DNA of 64,000 bases. Source: Neofusicoccum parvum (taxonomy: Eukaryota; Ascomycota; Dothideomycetes; Botryosphaeriales; Botryosphaeriaceae). Shown here piece by piece: positions 22,373 to 33,515 of this stretch (within the stretch, counting starts at the first letter, position 1; each line of letters starts with the position of its first letter). The DNA lies in contig CP087206.1 in assembly GCA_020912385.1 (NCBI GenBank), positions 62,001 to 126,000 on the forward strand, written 5' to 3'. Below the pieces are notes generated by a model. The model saw only the letters and a program-made list of their open reading frames with translations. It was not told the origin of the DNA and ran no database searches. A program made the translations under genes and the position numbers.

Positions 22373-24047
22373 TCAGATTCCCAGCATCTCGTTCATCGTC
22401 TCCCAAACCGTGCACATCCCGTCCAACGACTCGCTGCTGACCGTCGACGCCAAACCACCCTCCAAACCACCAAACACCATGACACCATGCCCACCCGCCC
22501 CAGCGGCCGGCCACCCCGGACCACCGGCCGGGTCCTTCGCGAAATCCGCCCAGGCCTTCTGCATCACCGTGCTCAGACGAGCCTGGCGCTCCGTGGAGCC
22601 CTCCCGGGGGAACGTGCCGAAGACCAAGGGGATCTCGGCGGTGTGGTACGCACCGGCGCCGGGGAAGACGTCGGTGTTGGGGAAGGACGCGTTGAAGAAG
22701 TAGCGCCAGGTGGGGAGGCCGGCGGCGCCGGAGACGTTGGCGAAGAAGGACGAGCCGCAGGTGAAGGAGGAGTCGGTCAGGATCTGGGCGGTGAGGTTGG
22801 CGCCCTGCAGGCCGGGCGGGTACGAGGCGAGCACGGCGGCTTGGTAGGAGGTTTCGTTGGGCAGCGTGTATTCGAGGAGCGCCTGCGCGTTGGCGTAGCT
22901 GGAGGCGAAGCTGGAGCCTTCGTCCGCGTTGTTGCCGATCATGAGGGGGATCTGGGCGGTCGTGCCGGCGTGCATGGCGTCTTCGGCGTGCGAAATCCGG
23001 GTTTTGTTGTCCACGACGGGCGGGAAGCGGAGCTCGTTTTCCTCGATTATCGACGTGATCCTTGTGGCATCAGCAGCTTGCATGCAAGCCAGTGGGGATG
23101 TGGCGTTGGAGCAACCCAAGGCCGATGCCAGCGTTTCCCAGTTGGCAGTGCCGTTCGGGGTCAGTGTCGCTCCCAAGCTCTGCATTATTGCAGCGCGGAA
23201 AGGCAAAGGATCCGGAGGAACGGCAAAGAGCTCTTTGACTGAATATCCACCTGCACTCTCGCCGAAAATGGTGACCTTGGTTGGATCTCCACCGAATGCG
23301 CCGATGTTCTGTTGTACCCAGTCAAGTGTCTTGCGCTGGTCGAGAAACCCAAGATTTCGTGCATCGATTGGTATCTCCGGCGAGCCTGGGAAACCGTACA
23401 CTGATCAGCGAGTCAGCGAGTTAGCGTCTAGCGGGTGTACATTTTCGAGGCCCCGGAAAGTACATACCATTCAGCCTGTAGTTAATTGTCACGACAACCA
23501 CGTCTTGATTCGCGGCCAGCGATGATCCATCGTAGTCATCGTTGCTACCGCTCCCATATTGGAGATCACCGCCGTGGATCCAGAACATAACCGCTCTCCC
23601 ATCAGATGGGGCTGGAGTAGATGGTGTGTAGACATTGAGGTAGAGGCAGTCTTCGCTCTCCGGGGCCGGGTCATGATCAAAGATGTCTCGGGTGAAGTTG
23701 TCTAAAGAACAGTCAGCACACTGGACGCTCCAGTACTCCTTTGACACAACATTACTCAGAACTTGTGCGATGCATCCAGGCTTGAGGGCGGTGGCATTTA
23801 GCGGTGTGTTCCATGGCTGTGGGTCGGCCGGGGGAGCGAAACGCAGTGGCGGAGACACTGCATAAGGGATTCCAAGAAATTTGTGCACCGGCGCGGTTGC
23901 AGATGGCAAGGCAGCTGTCGTGCCGAGAACGATGCCGGATGAAATCGATGCAACAGGCACGCTGTCATTTCTATCAAGAGAAGAAGCCTGCGAGGTCGCT
24001 CCAAAAAGGAGAGACGCAAAACAAAAAGACAGAACCGGATGAATCAT
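22373..24047 (-). CDS. secreted type-B carboxylesterase
   Basis: Two exons (23468-24047, 22373-23400) with a 67-nt intron; 535 residues. Signal peptide [21 protein letters not shown]. Complete type-B set: [18 protein letters not shown], oxyanion motif WIHGGD, NYRLNVYGFPG across the intron, nucleophile elbow GESAGG (Ser242), acid in NNADEGSSF and His in [13 protein letters not shown]. Its stop lies 97 bases from the stop of the neighbouring plus-strand esterase, so the two are tail to tail. The sequences have diverged strongly (different oxyanion motif, intron content and Cys pattern), so this is not a recent tandem duplicate. Confidence 0.93.
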
Positions 24048-24109
24048 TGTGTGAATGACTGACCGCAAAGGAGGGCTTGCTGATGGGACCTCAAGGAAGC
24101 ATCCGCCCC

Positions 24110-24115
24110 TTTATA
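24110..24115 (-). promoter_or_regulatory. TATA box of carboxylesterase gene 2
   Basis: TATAAA on the minus strand, about 63 bases upstream of the ATG at 24047. Confidence 0.55.
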
Positions 24116-27100
24116 TCGCCGTCGAACATGGACATCCAGGTTCTTCATGACGTTTTTCCATCGGCAATAGTCTAGGCGCCCAGTCCAATAGCCTCAGCCC
24201 AGGCGGCAGTGTCCGAGATAGTACTTGATATGTCAGATAAGCTTTGTCAGGACAGAATTGTCAGGCAAGGTTGTTTTACAATGCGGTCCCCCAGACGGCT
24301 GTAGTGAAGATTGCTGTCTTTCTATGAGCTGAAGACTCGATCACAGGAAACAGTATACCCGTGAAAAGGTGAAGTTGTCGTTTAGATGGAGATGTCTCCT
24401 GAAGCAGCATCATAGGGCTGCGTAGACGGTGGTCTACGCGGGCCCGTTAAAACTGACTCTTAATGACCGACATACATGGCATTTATCTGTCAGTACTATG
24501 CTACTCCGCCTCTCCTTTCGGTGTTCGACGACAATACATAAGACCCGCAGTTTACCCTCGGCCGATCGAGATTCAGGCAAAAGTATATGTGTTTGCATAC
24601 CCGCGGGTTATCCTCGGCTATAATGTGCACGCTAGATTCAATAGTCCTCTGATCGACAGCTTTCGCTTTTAAGAGTTCCAGCAAGGAATCAAAAGGTAAA
24701 GGAGATGGACTAGGCCGGTCTCAAATATGTATATTTATAAACAAGGCTGAGGCGAAATTCTTTGTCTTTCACTCTTCATTATCGTTCGACAGGTCCGACG
24801 AACTTCGCAAATCCGCAGTCAATGTCGATCTCGAGAGCGCATGCTGAGTTTACCTAGAATTTAATGACTCAACAATGAAGCTCCTGATATAGAGCTAAAG
24901 TGATGTACGAGGGGACCGCCGCAAAATGTCATGCGCTCTCGGCCTCCCTATTTGGGATGAAACAACCAAAAATTCCCCGTGCGTATTGAAACTGCTATGG
25001 CTTATGATTTCCCGCGGCTGAGGAAGATACGACCATGAAATCTGCTGATATTCTCTTATTTACGAGATTTGGGCGGAAAATCATCCAATTCTCGCCAGAA
25101 CGCTTCTATTTTCAACTCACTAAGTGGGTCTTGTCACAGCTAAACACCACTGTTTGAATTTTGTCTCCACGAAAGATGCAACTGCAAAAAGTTTGAATAT
25201 GGCTACAACGTAATTCGCGGTATTGGTGTGCTAAGAAACGTATTTGACGAGAGTTCCTACCGGAACGCTACTCAATTTCTATTCCATCCTGTTCATCGTC
25301 ACAAGGCTCTGCAAGTTCCATTGAACTGCCAAGCATCAAAGATAAAAGCAACGACACCAACAACCGGAAAGATGCCAGCGGTTAAATTCTAGATCAACCC
25401 TGCGACTACGTTGAAGTCCTTGAACTTGACGATGCATAATACGCAATGGTATTTGGCGAGCTGGAAGAGGATCAAAGATGCAAGTCGTGCGTGGCCGAAA
25501 CAGGAATGGTGGATCAGCCGCAGCTCGCCATCAGCGGGATGACGTACATACCAATGTCGAGACACAGACCACCACAAGACGGGGCCGACGAGCAAGCCTT
25601 GGCCAGATTCACTGAGCGCTTAACACTGCAAGAGTCTGAGGGTGGGTCTCAGTTTGGAGGTCCTACTGGGGCAAGCCCCTGTGGGAGCTTCGTAAAGAAC
25701 AGTGAGCCTGCCGAAACAGTGTCTTGCGTGCGCGGTTTTCCACAATTAAAAGATAAACGTGATGAAATTTATTATGTTCACGATACAGATTGCCAGCTGT
25801 GTCTGCTTTGGTGATGATTTCTCTAGACTCTACTCCGGACCACGTTGTCTGGCAGGACTGTGGGAATCAGCTCTACAAAGCGGGCTTCCATGGTTCCGTA
25901 ATGTTTGGAAAGAGGTTTCAACATACCTGAGTGGACTTACTGAAACTTAAATTTCATCGTCTCGGAGTTGGGTTCCACGATGTCAGCTTTACGCCGCCTA
26001 TTGATAGTCTTGAGCTCGAGCTTAGGCTTAAACGGGGCAGACATGCAGAACCATTCATATTTGAAAGGCCCGGAGAAAATGCTTAGACTGCTTCTGTTGC
26101 CAACAGACAACGAATGCGAGTTTCAGAAAGTCGGACTCTTCTACTCTGAGACTAGGGAGCTGGGAGGCTGGAGATTCGGGGATGGCATCGAAGCGTGCGA
26201 TGTCAGATTTGTATGACGGTCCACCTTGTTCTGAAGGGCGCCCTAGTGCTGATCCCTGGATTCTTTGTTTGCTCTCCTTCAACCATAGTGCATAGGTTAG
26301 CTACCCCGCCCCGCTCGTCTCTTTTCGGTTGAGCACAACTTCATCATAGACAGTGTACTGCCTGCTTGATCAGTATTGAATTCGATTGGCTTCTTTCTGG
26401 ATTCGCAGCGAACACAGAAGGATCATGGACGTTCGGGCGTTTCCTTTGTTGAAATCTCTTTGTCTCGTGGGTAGCACGGAAAGCCGTGTACACAGAGCTC
26501 TTTCTTTGCCTCAGCCTTCCCCCTTCCCCTTTTCAGTAATAAAATCTCGAGAGCGCAAGCGCTTGGCACGAACATCTGCCTCGGCGACATCAGCTCAGGC
26601 CCGCGCGGCGGATTGCGGCGAAGGTGGCTGTCAGCGCGGCGCCACGGAACGTTCTGGGCTTGTCATAGACGGGCGCAGGGGTCGCTCTCGCCGTCGGCGC
26701 CCCGCTCCTGTCTGCAAGGCTGAGAAGTTTCACCATAAGACGGGGCTGGATGGGAGACCCCACAGGTGACGACACGAGCCGGAATACTGTGTGCTCCACG
26801 ATCACGAAAGACCAATGGAATCGACGAGAGGATGTGCCTCCGGATTTGCCGCGCGCTGTGGGCTTTGGTACGAGGCCCCGCCGCTGTCTCGGCATCCGCC
26901 GTCGTCGTGCCGTCTCGGCCGCCGCCAGCGTTTCGTTCCTTCCAAACAATCTCGGTGGGTTCTGGATCGGGTACGGATGCCTTTATGAGAGGAAGGACGT
27001 CCAAAGCGGCTGCTAGGCTCCATTTGCAGGAGCGTGGAAGCCTTTGCCGCGGGTTTGTTGTTGTCTTGGCCAATTAATGTATACGACGCGCCGGGAACGT

Positions 27101-27716
27101 CGGCGCGCCTAATCGGCCGGGTCCAGGAAATCCTTTATAAATTTAAATTAACCTTATTTCAGCTCGTGAGAGGCTGATTCTGCTGCGTAATCTGAACGCG
27201 TCCTTTAATGTAGGCCTGCGTGCGCAGCAGTACGGTGGGCACGGCCGTCACACGAGTATAGCGTTACCGTTGAACGTTGGCCGGTCGGACCGTTTGACTG
27301 AATAGCGCCCGGCTCGCGGGGCCGTGCCAACAGCCCTATCACAGCTGCCGGGCTGGTGGTTTAATCGGCAGTCCAAGGGGCTTGTAGCATCTAATCCCCC
27401 GCACTGTTCAAGAGTGGGCGTCGGCCAGCGCCTCGAGTGTCTACAGTGTTCGGGACCGCGAAGTTCCTCGGCGCGTTGTGAAACAGCGCATCCCAGCACG
27501 GTGGATAGGCCCCCCTCAGTGGCACAGGAGGATGAAACAGCCACCCCCGGAAAGACGGATAGGGCCATCTCTGCGATTGCCTTAAAGTAGGCCCGCTAAC
27601 CCCTTCGGTTTCTATTCGACATCGACGCTGGATCAGTTGAACTCAGTCTTTCAGTCCTTCTTTCTGCTTTCAGCTTTTCTGGGGCATCCATTCCTTTCTC
27701 AAACGGTCCAACACAC

Positions 27717-27734
27717 ACGTTAACGTTAACGTTA
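27717..27734. repeat. (ACGTTA)3 tandem hexamer
   Basis: Three perfect copies, 35 bases upstream of the start codon of the CAP-protein gene, so probably in its 5' leader. Confidence 0.85.
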
Positions 27735-27768
27735 TCTTCCACTCTTTTTGCAACTTTAAAACGACATC

Positions 27769-28505
27769 ATGCGCTCCGCCACTGTCATCGCCCTTTCGCT
27801 GGCCACGCTGGCCGCCGCTTCCCCGCTGGACAGGCGGTAAGTCAACAGAAGGTGGCAATCAATGGGACGCGTGCTGACTCTGTTGATTTCAGTGCTACGG
27901 GTTCGTCGATGCCCGCTTGGGTGTGCAACTACTTCCCGGACTACTGCTCCAGCAGCAGCTCCAGCGGATCTTCCACGACTGTCACCGAGACCTCCACCGA
28001 CAGCGGCACCTCTGGCTCCACCGGCTCTACTACCACCACCACTGCCGCGGCTGCTGCCACCACGACTGCTTCCACCTCCTCTGGCACCAATGAGTGGGTG
28101 ACGCTGCACAACGACTACCGTGCCAAGCACGTCGACACCAACGGACTCACCTGGGACGCGGATCTTGCCGCGGGCGCCCTGGAGCACTCCAAGAAGTGTG
28201 TGTTCGAGCACTCCACGGGCGGCGACTATGGCGAGAACCTGGCCATGGGCTCTGGCCTGACCGCCAAGCAGACCGTCGACATGTGGTACGCGGAGATTGA
28301 CGACTACGGCTCGTACTGGGGCAAGGACGACGTGCCGATGAGCGTCATGCACTTCACCCAGGTTGTCTGGAAGGGCACCACCAAGGTCGGATGCGGCACC
28401 TACGAGTGCTCTGACGGCGTTCTGGCCACCTGCCGCTACGCCCCGGCTGGCAACTACCTGGGCGAGTTCGCCGCCAACGTTGGCGAGCTGAAGTCGTCGA
28501 GCTAG
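27769..28505 (+). CDS. secreted CAP-domain (PR-1/SCP-like) protein
   Basis: Two exons (27769-27836, 27893-28505) around a 56-nt intron; 226 residues. Signal peptide MRSATVIALSLATLAAA with a basic LDRR just after it, a possible Kex2-type site. Then a short Cys-containing segment (VCNYFPDYC) and a Ser/Thr/Ala-rich linker of about 60 residues. The CAP domain occupies the C-terminal half: LHNDYRAKH, CVFEHSTGGDYGENLA, the CAP1 motif HFTQVVWKGTTKVGCG and CRYAPAGNYLGEFAANV (CAP2). CAP proteins of fungi and yeast are extracellular and bind sterols or lipids (family knowledge). Strong C-ending codon bias suggests good expression. Confidence 0.95.
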
Positions 28506-29457
28506 ACGAAATGATGACTTCATGACCATTCGGATGGTCAGCTGGGCTGGCATTGCTGCAGTTACCCGGCTTTTGGGTTCTGCTCTTCTCTTCTTATTTC
28601 TTCTTCTTCCCCACCTTCTTCATACCGTACTCTTACACGAAAAACTGAGAAAAGTCAAAAGTCTGTCTTCGGGATTTGCATTCTGCTTCCAAAATCATTG
28701 CGTGAAGAAAACTCTCGGCCGGGTGGTGAATTGTCTTGACTTCAACCCATTACTGTGCATCAAGGGAACCAAGATGCTCCGGAGGGTGCTACAGCCGACA
28801 GCTAGCGCGAAGCGGACATGGCCGTTTGGCAAGACTAATCCAGTTTGAAAACAAGCCCAGCCGCGATTGAAACATTACAAAATGTGCAACAAAACCATTT
28901 GAACGGATGACACAACAGCCCACAGAGCACCGTGTATTAAGAGCACTACCACGCTTACGCTACTCTGTGCGTTCACTCCGTACCGGAGAACAAAGCGTCC
29001 AGCTTGAACGTGACGCAAATTGGCGTCAGGTGGATCGCAGGTTGGCGTCGCACTCGTGCGGCTGAAAGATACGCCTCGTTTGACGAAAAGATCCTCTTTT
29101 CAGAACCAGTGTTCGTATCATGGACGAGTGAAAGGCTTGCTTTTTTAAGAGACCAAGGAAGCGTGTTGGTATTTATGGGGCCAGAATCCAACACCTGCTT
29201 GATTGGGGAAGGGACTCGGCTTAGCGTAGCACGACCTGCGCTCTAAGTGGATGCTCGCTTCGGCCCTGGCGTGAGGCGGATCCGCGCGGATTTCTTTGCT
29301 TCGTACCACGGACTTTAGAGTTGAAGGATTCAGCGAGGAGAGCCATATTTAGTCCAGGATACAAGAATTTCCCTGCGACTACCAAGTGCATCTATCACAA
29401 TTCATTTTCTTCTCTCGCTCTGTCCTGAGACGCTCGACTGTTGCAGTTAATTGGAAG
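28506..29457. other. intergenic, no supported gene
   Basis: Long 3' region of the CAP gene, pyrimidine-rich at 28570-28640, then the promoter of the GH5 cellulase. Open frames of 108 and 80 codons here have no domain features. Confidence 0.5.
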
Positions 29458-30881
29458 ATGTTTGGAACCATCGGGAAGTCGGCGTTGCTGCTCGCCCTTG
29501 CTGCAACTCGAGCATCGGCGAAGGTCGAATTAGGTATAAAAATATCCTTCTCAAGAATGAAACAGGAAGCGTAATGTTGACAGATTTTAGCCGGCGTCAA
29601 TATCGGTAAGCATCGAATTGCGCAGTAGAGAAGAGGGGTGGGCCCGGGTTTCTTACTTTTCATCTCCGCGCAGCCGGCTTCGACTTCACATGCTACACGG
29701 ATGGCAGCTGTGACACGAGCAAGATCTACCCTCCTCTGACTCAGTACGGCGGGCCCGATGGCGCAGGGCAGATGAGGCATTTCCGCAATGACCTTGGCCT
29801 GAACGTCTTCCGCCTGCCGGTCGCGTGGCAGTATCTTGCTGGGGGCCAGCTCGGCGTGGACTTCAACGCCGACAACTTTGCCAAATACGATGCTCTTGTG
29901 CAGGCCTGTCTCGGAACTGGTGCTAAGTGCATCATCGATCTGCACAACTATGCGCGCTGGAACGGCAACATCGTGGGCCAGTCCGGCGGCGCCGTCATCA
30001 ACGAACATCTCACCAACGCGTGGTGGCAGCTGTAAGAACCCTGATGACCGGATTAGTATTTTTGCTGAGTGTATGCAGCGCAACCAAGTATAAGAATGAG
30101 CAGAATATCATTTTCGGGATCATGAACGAGGTAAGTCCGGCAATGAAGACTGCGAATTTGCGACACTGACCCGTCATAGCCACATGACCTGGACGTTCCC
30201 ACATGGGCTACCACCCTTCAGTGGGTTGTGAATACCATTCGGAGTGTTGGAGCAACTTCGCAAATGATTCTCCTGGCAGGCACAGAGTACGGCAAAGTCC
30301 CTTTGGCAGCTGAAATAACGACTAACGACAATTCTCCGCTTTAGCTATTCAGCCGCCGGTTCATTCAAAAGCCAGTCTGCTAATGCCCTAAGCGGAGTCA
30401 AAGATACCGACGGAACAACGTCGAAGCTCGTTTTCGATGTACATCAGTATCTCGATCCCGGCAGAGCAGGCAAGACTACCGACTGCAATTGGGATGGTTT
30501 GGACGGAGGGCTGAAGGTGTTGGCGGATTGGTTGAGGGCCAATGGACGGAAGGCGTAAGCTCTAAGCAATTACAAGCTCATCCATTCAGAGACTGATTGT
30601 CGTAGGTTCCTGACCGAGACTGGCGGTGGAAACACCGGATCGTGCAGCCAGCATGTCTGTGCGGAGCTGGACTGGATGAAGTAGGACCCTCGTCTGGAAT
30701 AATTGGACGGTCTGCTAACAAAATTCTTAGCTACAACACAGATGTCTTTGTGGGATGGGTTGGATGGTCTGCTGGGTCGTTTGACAGCTCGTACGAGCTG
30801 ACCCTCACGCCTACGTGGAACGGGAATAGCTGGGTAGATACTAGCCTTATGACGGATTGTGTGGCTGGAAAGTTCAAGTAG
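29458..30881 (+). CDS. secreted GH5 endo-beta-1,4-glucanase (cellulase)
   Basis: Eight exons: 29458-29533, 29591-29605, 29674-30031, 30079-30130, 30180-30286, 30345-30554, 30606-30680, 30731-30881; 347 residues. Signal peptide MFGTIGKSALLLALAATRASA. GH5 landmarks in order: AGVNIAGFDF, NVFRLPVAWQYL, DLHNYARWN, the acid/base Glu167 in FGIMNEPHD (intron splits E and P), VFDVHQYLD, nucleophile Glu277 in FLTETGGG, and WVGWSAGSF. Similar in plan to Trichoderma EG2-type (subfamily 5) cellulases, but without a carbohydrate-binding module. Exon 2 is only 15 nt and is needed to keep AGVNI in frame. Likely attacks cellulose outside the cell. Confidence 0.95.
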
Positions 30882-31092
30882 ATGAAGAGAAATTGCATTG
30901 AACCAACGAGGGGACTCTATGTATAGAGGTGGGACTTGGAAGACCAACGAACTGCTTTACAAGGCGTGTAGAAATTAGAGATGAATGCTTTAAGCCCCAG
31001 TGAACATCCCGGTGATGGACGCTCAATTGCTGCAGAGACACGGATGGTGAAATGCTGGTTGTAGATGTATACTGTATTTACTGCAACGGCTC

Positions 31093-32804
31093 TTAATTCC
31101 TTCCCAGTGCCTTCTCAATTAGCTCCAAAGCAGCCATGACCTTCTCGTCAAAATTGCGTCTCCCGACTACTTGCAGGCTGACTGGGGCGCCAATGTACTT
31201 CTCGGGCGTGTAAAGGTCGTGATTGAATTTATCCTGCTCATTCATTGGGACATACCCTTCATCCCGTTTGTCCTTCGCTGCATCCACAACTGTCACGGGG
31301 AATACAGCTGCAGGATAGTCGAGTAGGTTCCAGTGGGCAGTGTACGGCCAATAGCGCGCGCACTCGTGAGGTGGAGCTGCTCCTGGAACCGCTGGGCAGA
31401 TGATGACATCAACTTCACCGTCCTCGTCCGCCGTGGCCGACCAGTGCGCCGCATACCTGGCCCGATACTCATCTCGCTCACGGCAGAGCTTATGAGAAGT
31501 CAGTTCACGTCTCCAGTGGAATGGGAGGAGCAACTCACCCCCCATAGCTCCTGGATTGTCAGCTTCTTCACTCCAGGCTGTTTGATGATCCATTCTGTCA
31601 GAGGCAGCAAGGGTTCACCGCTCTCCTGGATAACATTGATTGTATCCTCGCCGCCATCCGGGAAATACAGCCTGGATATCAGACTCCACGCCTTCTCGTG
31701 CTCGAGAGATTCCCAATCCACAACCTTCATGCCTGCCACGCGGCACGCCTCTGCCACTTCTTTCAGCGCGCGAATCATCGGCGGATGCGGCTTCACCACC
31801 CCATCATCCCACTGCACGGCGACCTTCAACGGGCTCTCCAACGCGACCGGCGTCCAGGGCTTGGGAAACAGCCAGGGATCGTACCGCCACGGCTCGGTGT
31901 CCAGTACCACGCGCATGAACAAGTTGACGGTCTCGCGGCTCCTCGCCAGCGGGCCGAACGTGGGCAGGACGGTCTCATTCCCCAGCATCGTGCACTTCAT
32001 GCCAGCCAGCGGCAGGCGGCGGCTGGTGGGCTTGAAGCCGTAGACGCCGCAGTTGGAGGCGGGCGCGCGCACACTCCCCCCTATATCGCCGCCGACGCCC
32101 AGCACGCTGGCGCCGAGGCCGAGCAGCGCGCCCTCGCCGCCGGTCGAGCCGCCCGGCGTGAGCGCGCGGTTCCACGGGTTGGCGGTGCAGCCGGTGATGT
32201 TGTTCGCGCACTCCAGGTGCATCGTGCTCTGCGGCTCCGTCGTGCGCGCGTAGAACACGCAGCCCGCGCCCCACAGCACGTCGTTGAGCGGGTTGTCGCC
32301 GCTGGCCTGCCCGATCCATGCCACGTACGACGCGTGGCACGGCCTGCCGCGCATGCCGTGCTGCTGCTTGATCGAGATGGGGAGCCCGTGGAGCGGCCCC
32401 GCCGGCGACGGCAGCGAGTCGAGGTGCCGCGCCCGCTCGATCGCGTCGTCCCACATGAGTTCGGTGACGCAGTTGACCTTTCGGCGCGGATTAGGAAAAC
32501 TGTCCCGGGAATTGAAGAGGGGGCATCTTACTGCATACTGGGCCAGCGCCGCTCGTCGAAGAAACGCTTTGGTCAACTCTTCACAGGAAACCTCTTTCCG
32601 CCGCAGCATGTCGAGAAGTTTGATGGCATCGTAGTTCTGAGTAAGCTCGTACTCTCGTGGAGTGAGGTATTGCTTTGGAAGCTCCTGTGAGCTTAGCGGA
32701 AGAGGGTCTGGAAGTGGCCCGATTGGTGGCTTGACTTTGGCTAGGGATGCATCACGGTAATCGCGGGCTGATTGGGCCTTTTCGTGCCACGAGGTGATTG
32801 CCAT
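31093..32804 (-). CDS. amidase, acetamidase (AmdS)-like
   Basis: Three exons: 32532-32804, 31539-32477, 31093-31488; 535 residues, typical for fungal acetamidase-like enzymes. Amidase-signature catalytic triad all present: Lys128 (PISIKQQHG), cis-Ser202 (PGGSTGGEGAL) and nucleophile Ser226 (GGDIGGSVRAPAS). Intron 1 (54 nt) is in phase and has no stop, so an unspliced reading is also open. I remove it because the splice sites and branch point fit and the joined AQY-AVNCVTE matches the family better. Intron 2 has a CTGAC branch point and CATAAG acceptor. Such enzymes release ammonia from small amides and are usually under nitrogen control; here the gene diverges from a Zn2Cys6 regulator. Confidence 0.93.
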
Positions 32805-33515
32805 GGCGAGAATGCGGGAACGCGGAATGCGGAAGAAGTGACACGGTAGAGCAAGTCACATAGATATATTCGAGTCCACCTCTCCTCCATCAAGGCACTT
32901 TCGTGCCCGGGAGCAGAGCATTTGACGGGCACGGACTCGTATCAATCGGCTATCAGCCGAGTGGGGCGGTGATTTCCAGGATCGGGAATCCGAGTAGCGT
33001 TTGCGGGGTTGAAGCAAAAGTGGGCGGGACACCCGCGCAAACGCCGCTGGAGCTCCGTGAAGTCCGCACTTCGATTTTCCTGAGACTTGTTTGCCTTGAT
33101 CTGATGGGCCAGTCAAGCGGTGGGATTTGATATGAGGCTCAGGCATTGATTCCTCGATGCTTTTGGAGTAAGTTTCCTACGCTAAAACATATTCAATCAT
33201 CCTATATTAACCAGCGGGTGATCTCGACGATGTCATATGCTCGGGGAAGATGGCATCCGTTTTCCTTAAGGCATTTCTAACATATTCCAAAACGACGATG
33301 TGTCTTCGTCTCCCCAAGGGGGGGAAGTAACGTTCTGATAACGTTCTCAGATAAGCTAGTGTTGGGGTTCTAGGCAATGCTGATGCGAGGCTAACCACCC
33401 GCCCGAGGGGCCGCCCGAGGGCTGTGTCCGCCGCTCCTCGCCGTTCTCTTTGTGCTCGGCACATCGAACGAGAAATAGGGAACAATCCAAAGAAGAGATC
33501 TTCCGCCTGCATCAG
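32805..33515. promoter_or_regulatory. divergent promoter, amidase / Zn2Cys6 regulator
   Basis: A 711-bp head-to-head spacer with no open frame of note. It contains the paired GATA sites described separately. About two HGATAR sites would be expected by chance in this length; their adjacency is what stands out. Confidence 0.6.
33329..33355. promoter_or_regulatory. tandem GATA-factor sites within a direct repeat
   Basis: AACGTTCTGAT (33329-33339) is immediately followed by AACGTTCTCAGAT (33340-33352). Each copy ends in an HGATAR core: TGATAA at 33336-33341 and AGATAA at 33349-33354, same strand, starts 13 bases apart. Closely spaced GATA cores are the preferred target of AreA/NIT2-type nitrogen regulators (established); occupancy here is inferred. 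Confidence 0.5.

Larger units (their letters stand above)
24048..27768. other. gene-poor 3.7-kb intergenic region
   Basis: Upstream region of the minus-strand esterase and the CAP-protein gene. 24430-25400 is AT-rich without frames. 25814-26086 has one coherent frame broken by a single stop (see findings). 26390-27080 is GC-rich with overlapping short frames. A CGCGCCG/CGGCGCG inverted repeat with a 7-base loop lies near 27089-27112. No gene can be supported. Confidence 0.4.

Noticed and set aside
27089..27112. CGCGCCG/CGGCGCG hairpin as a terminator or structured RNA
   Set aside because: A single short stem in GC-rich fungal intergenic DNA; no neighbouring gene end or conserved partner structure.
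31698..32690. 330-codon plus-strand frame
   Set aside because: Antisense of the amidase; low-complexity Arg/Ala/Val content.
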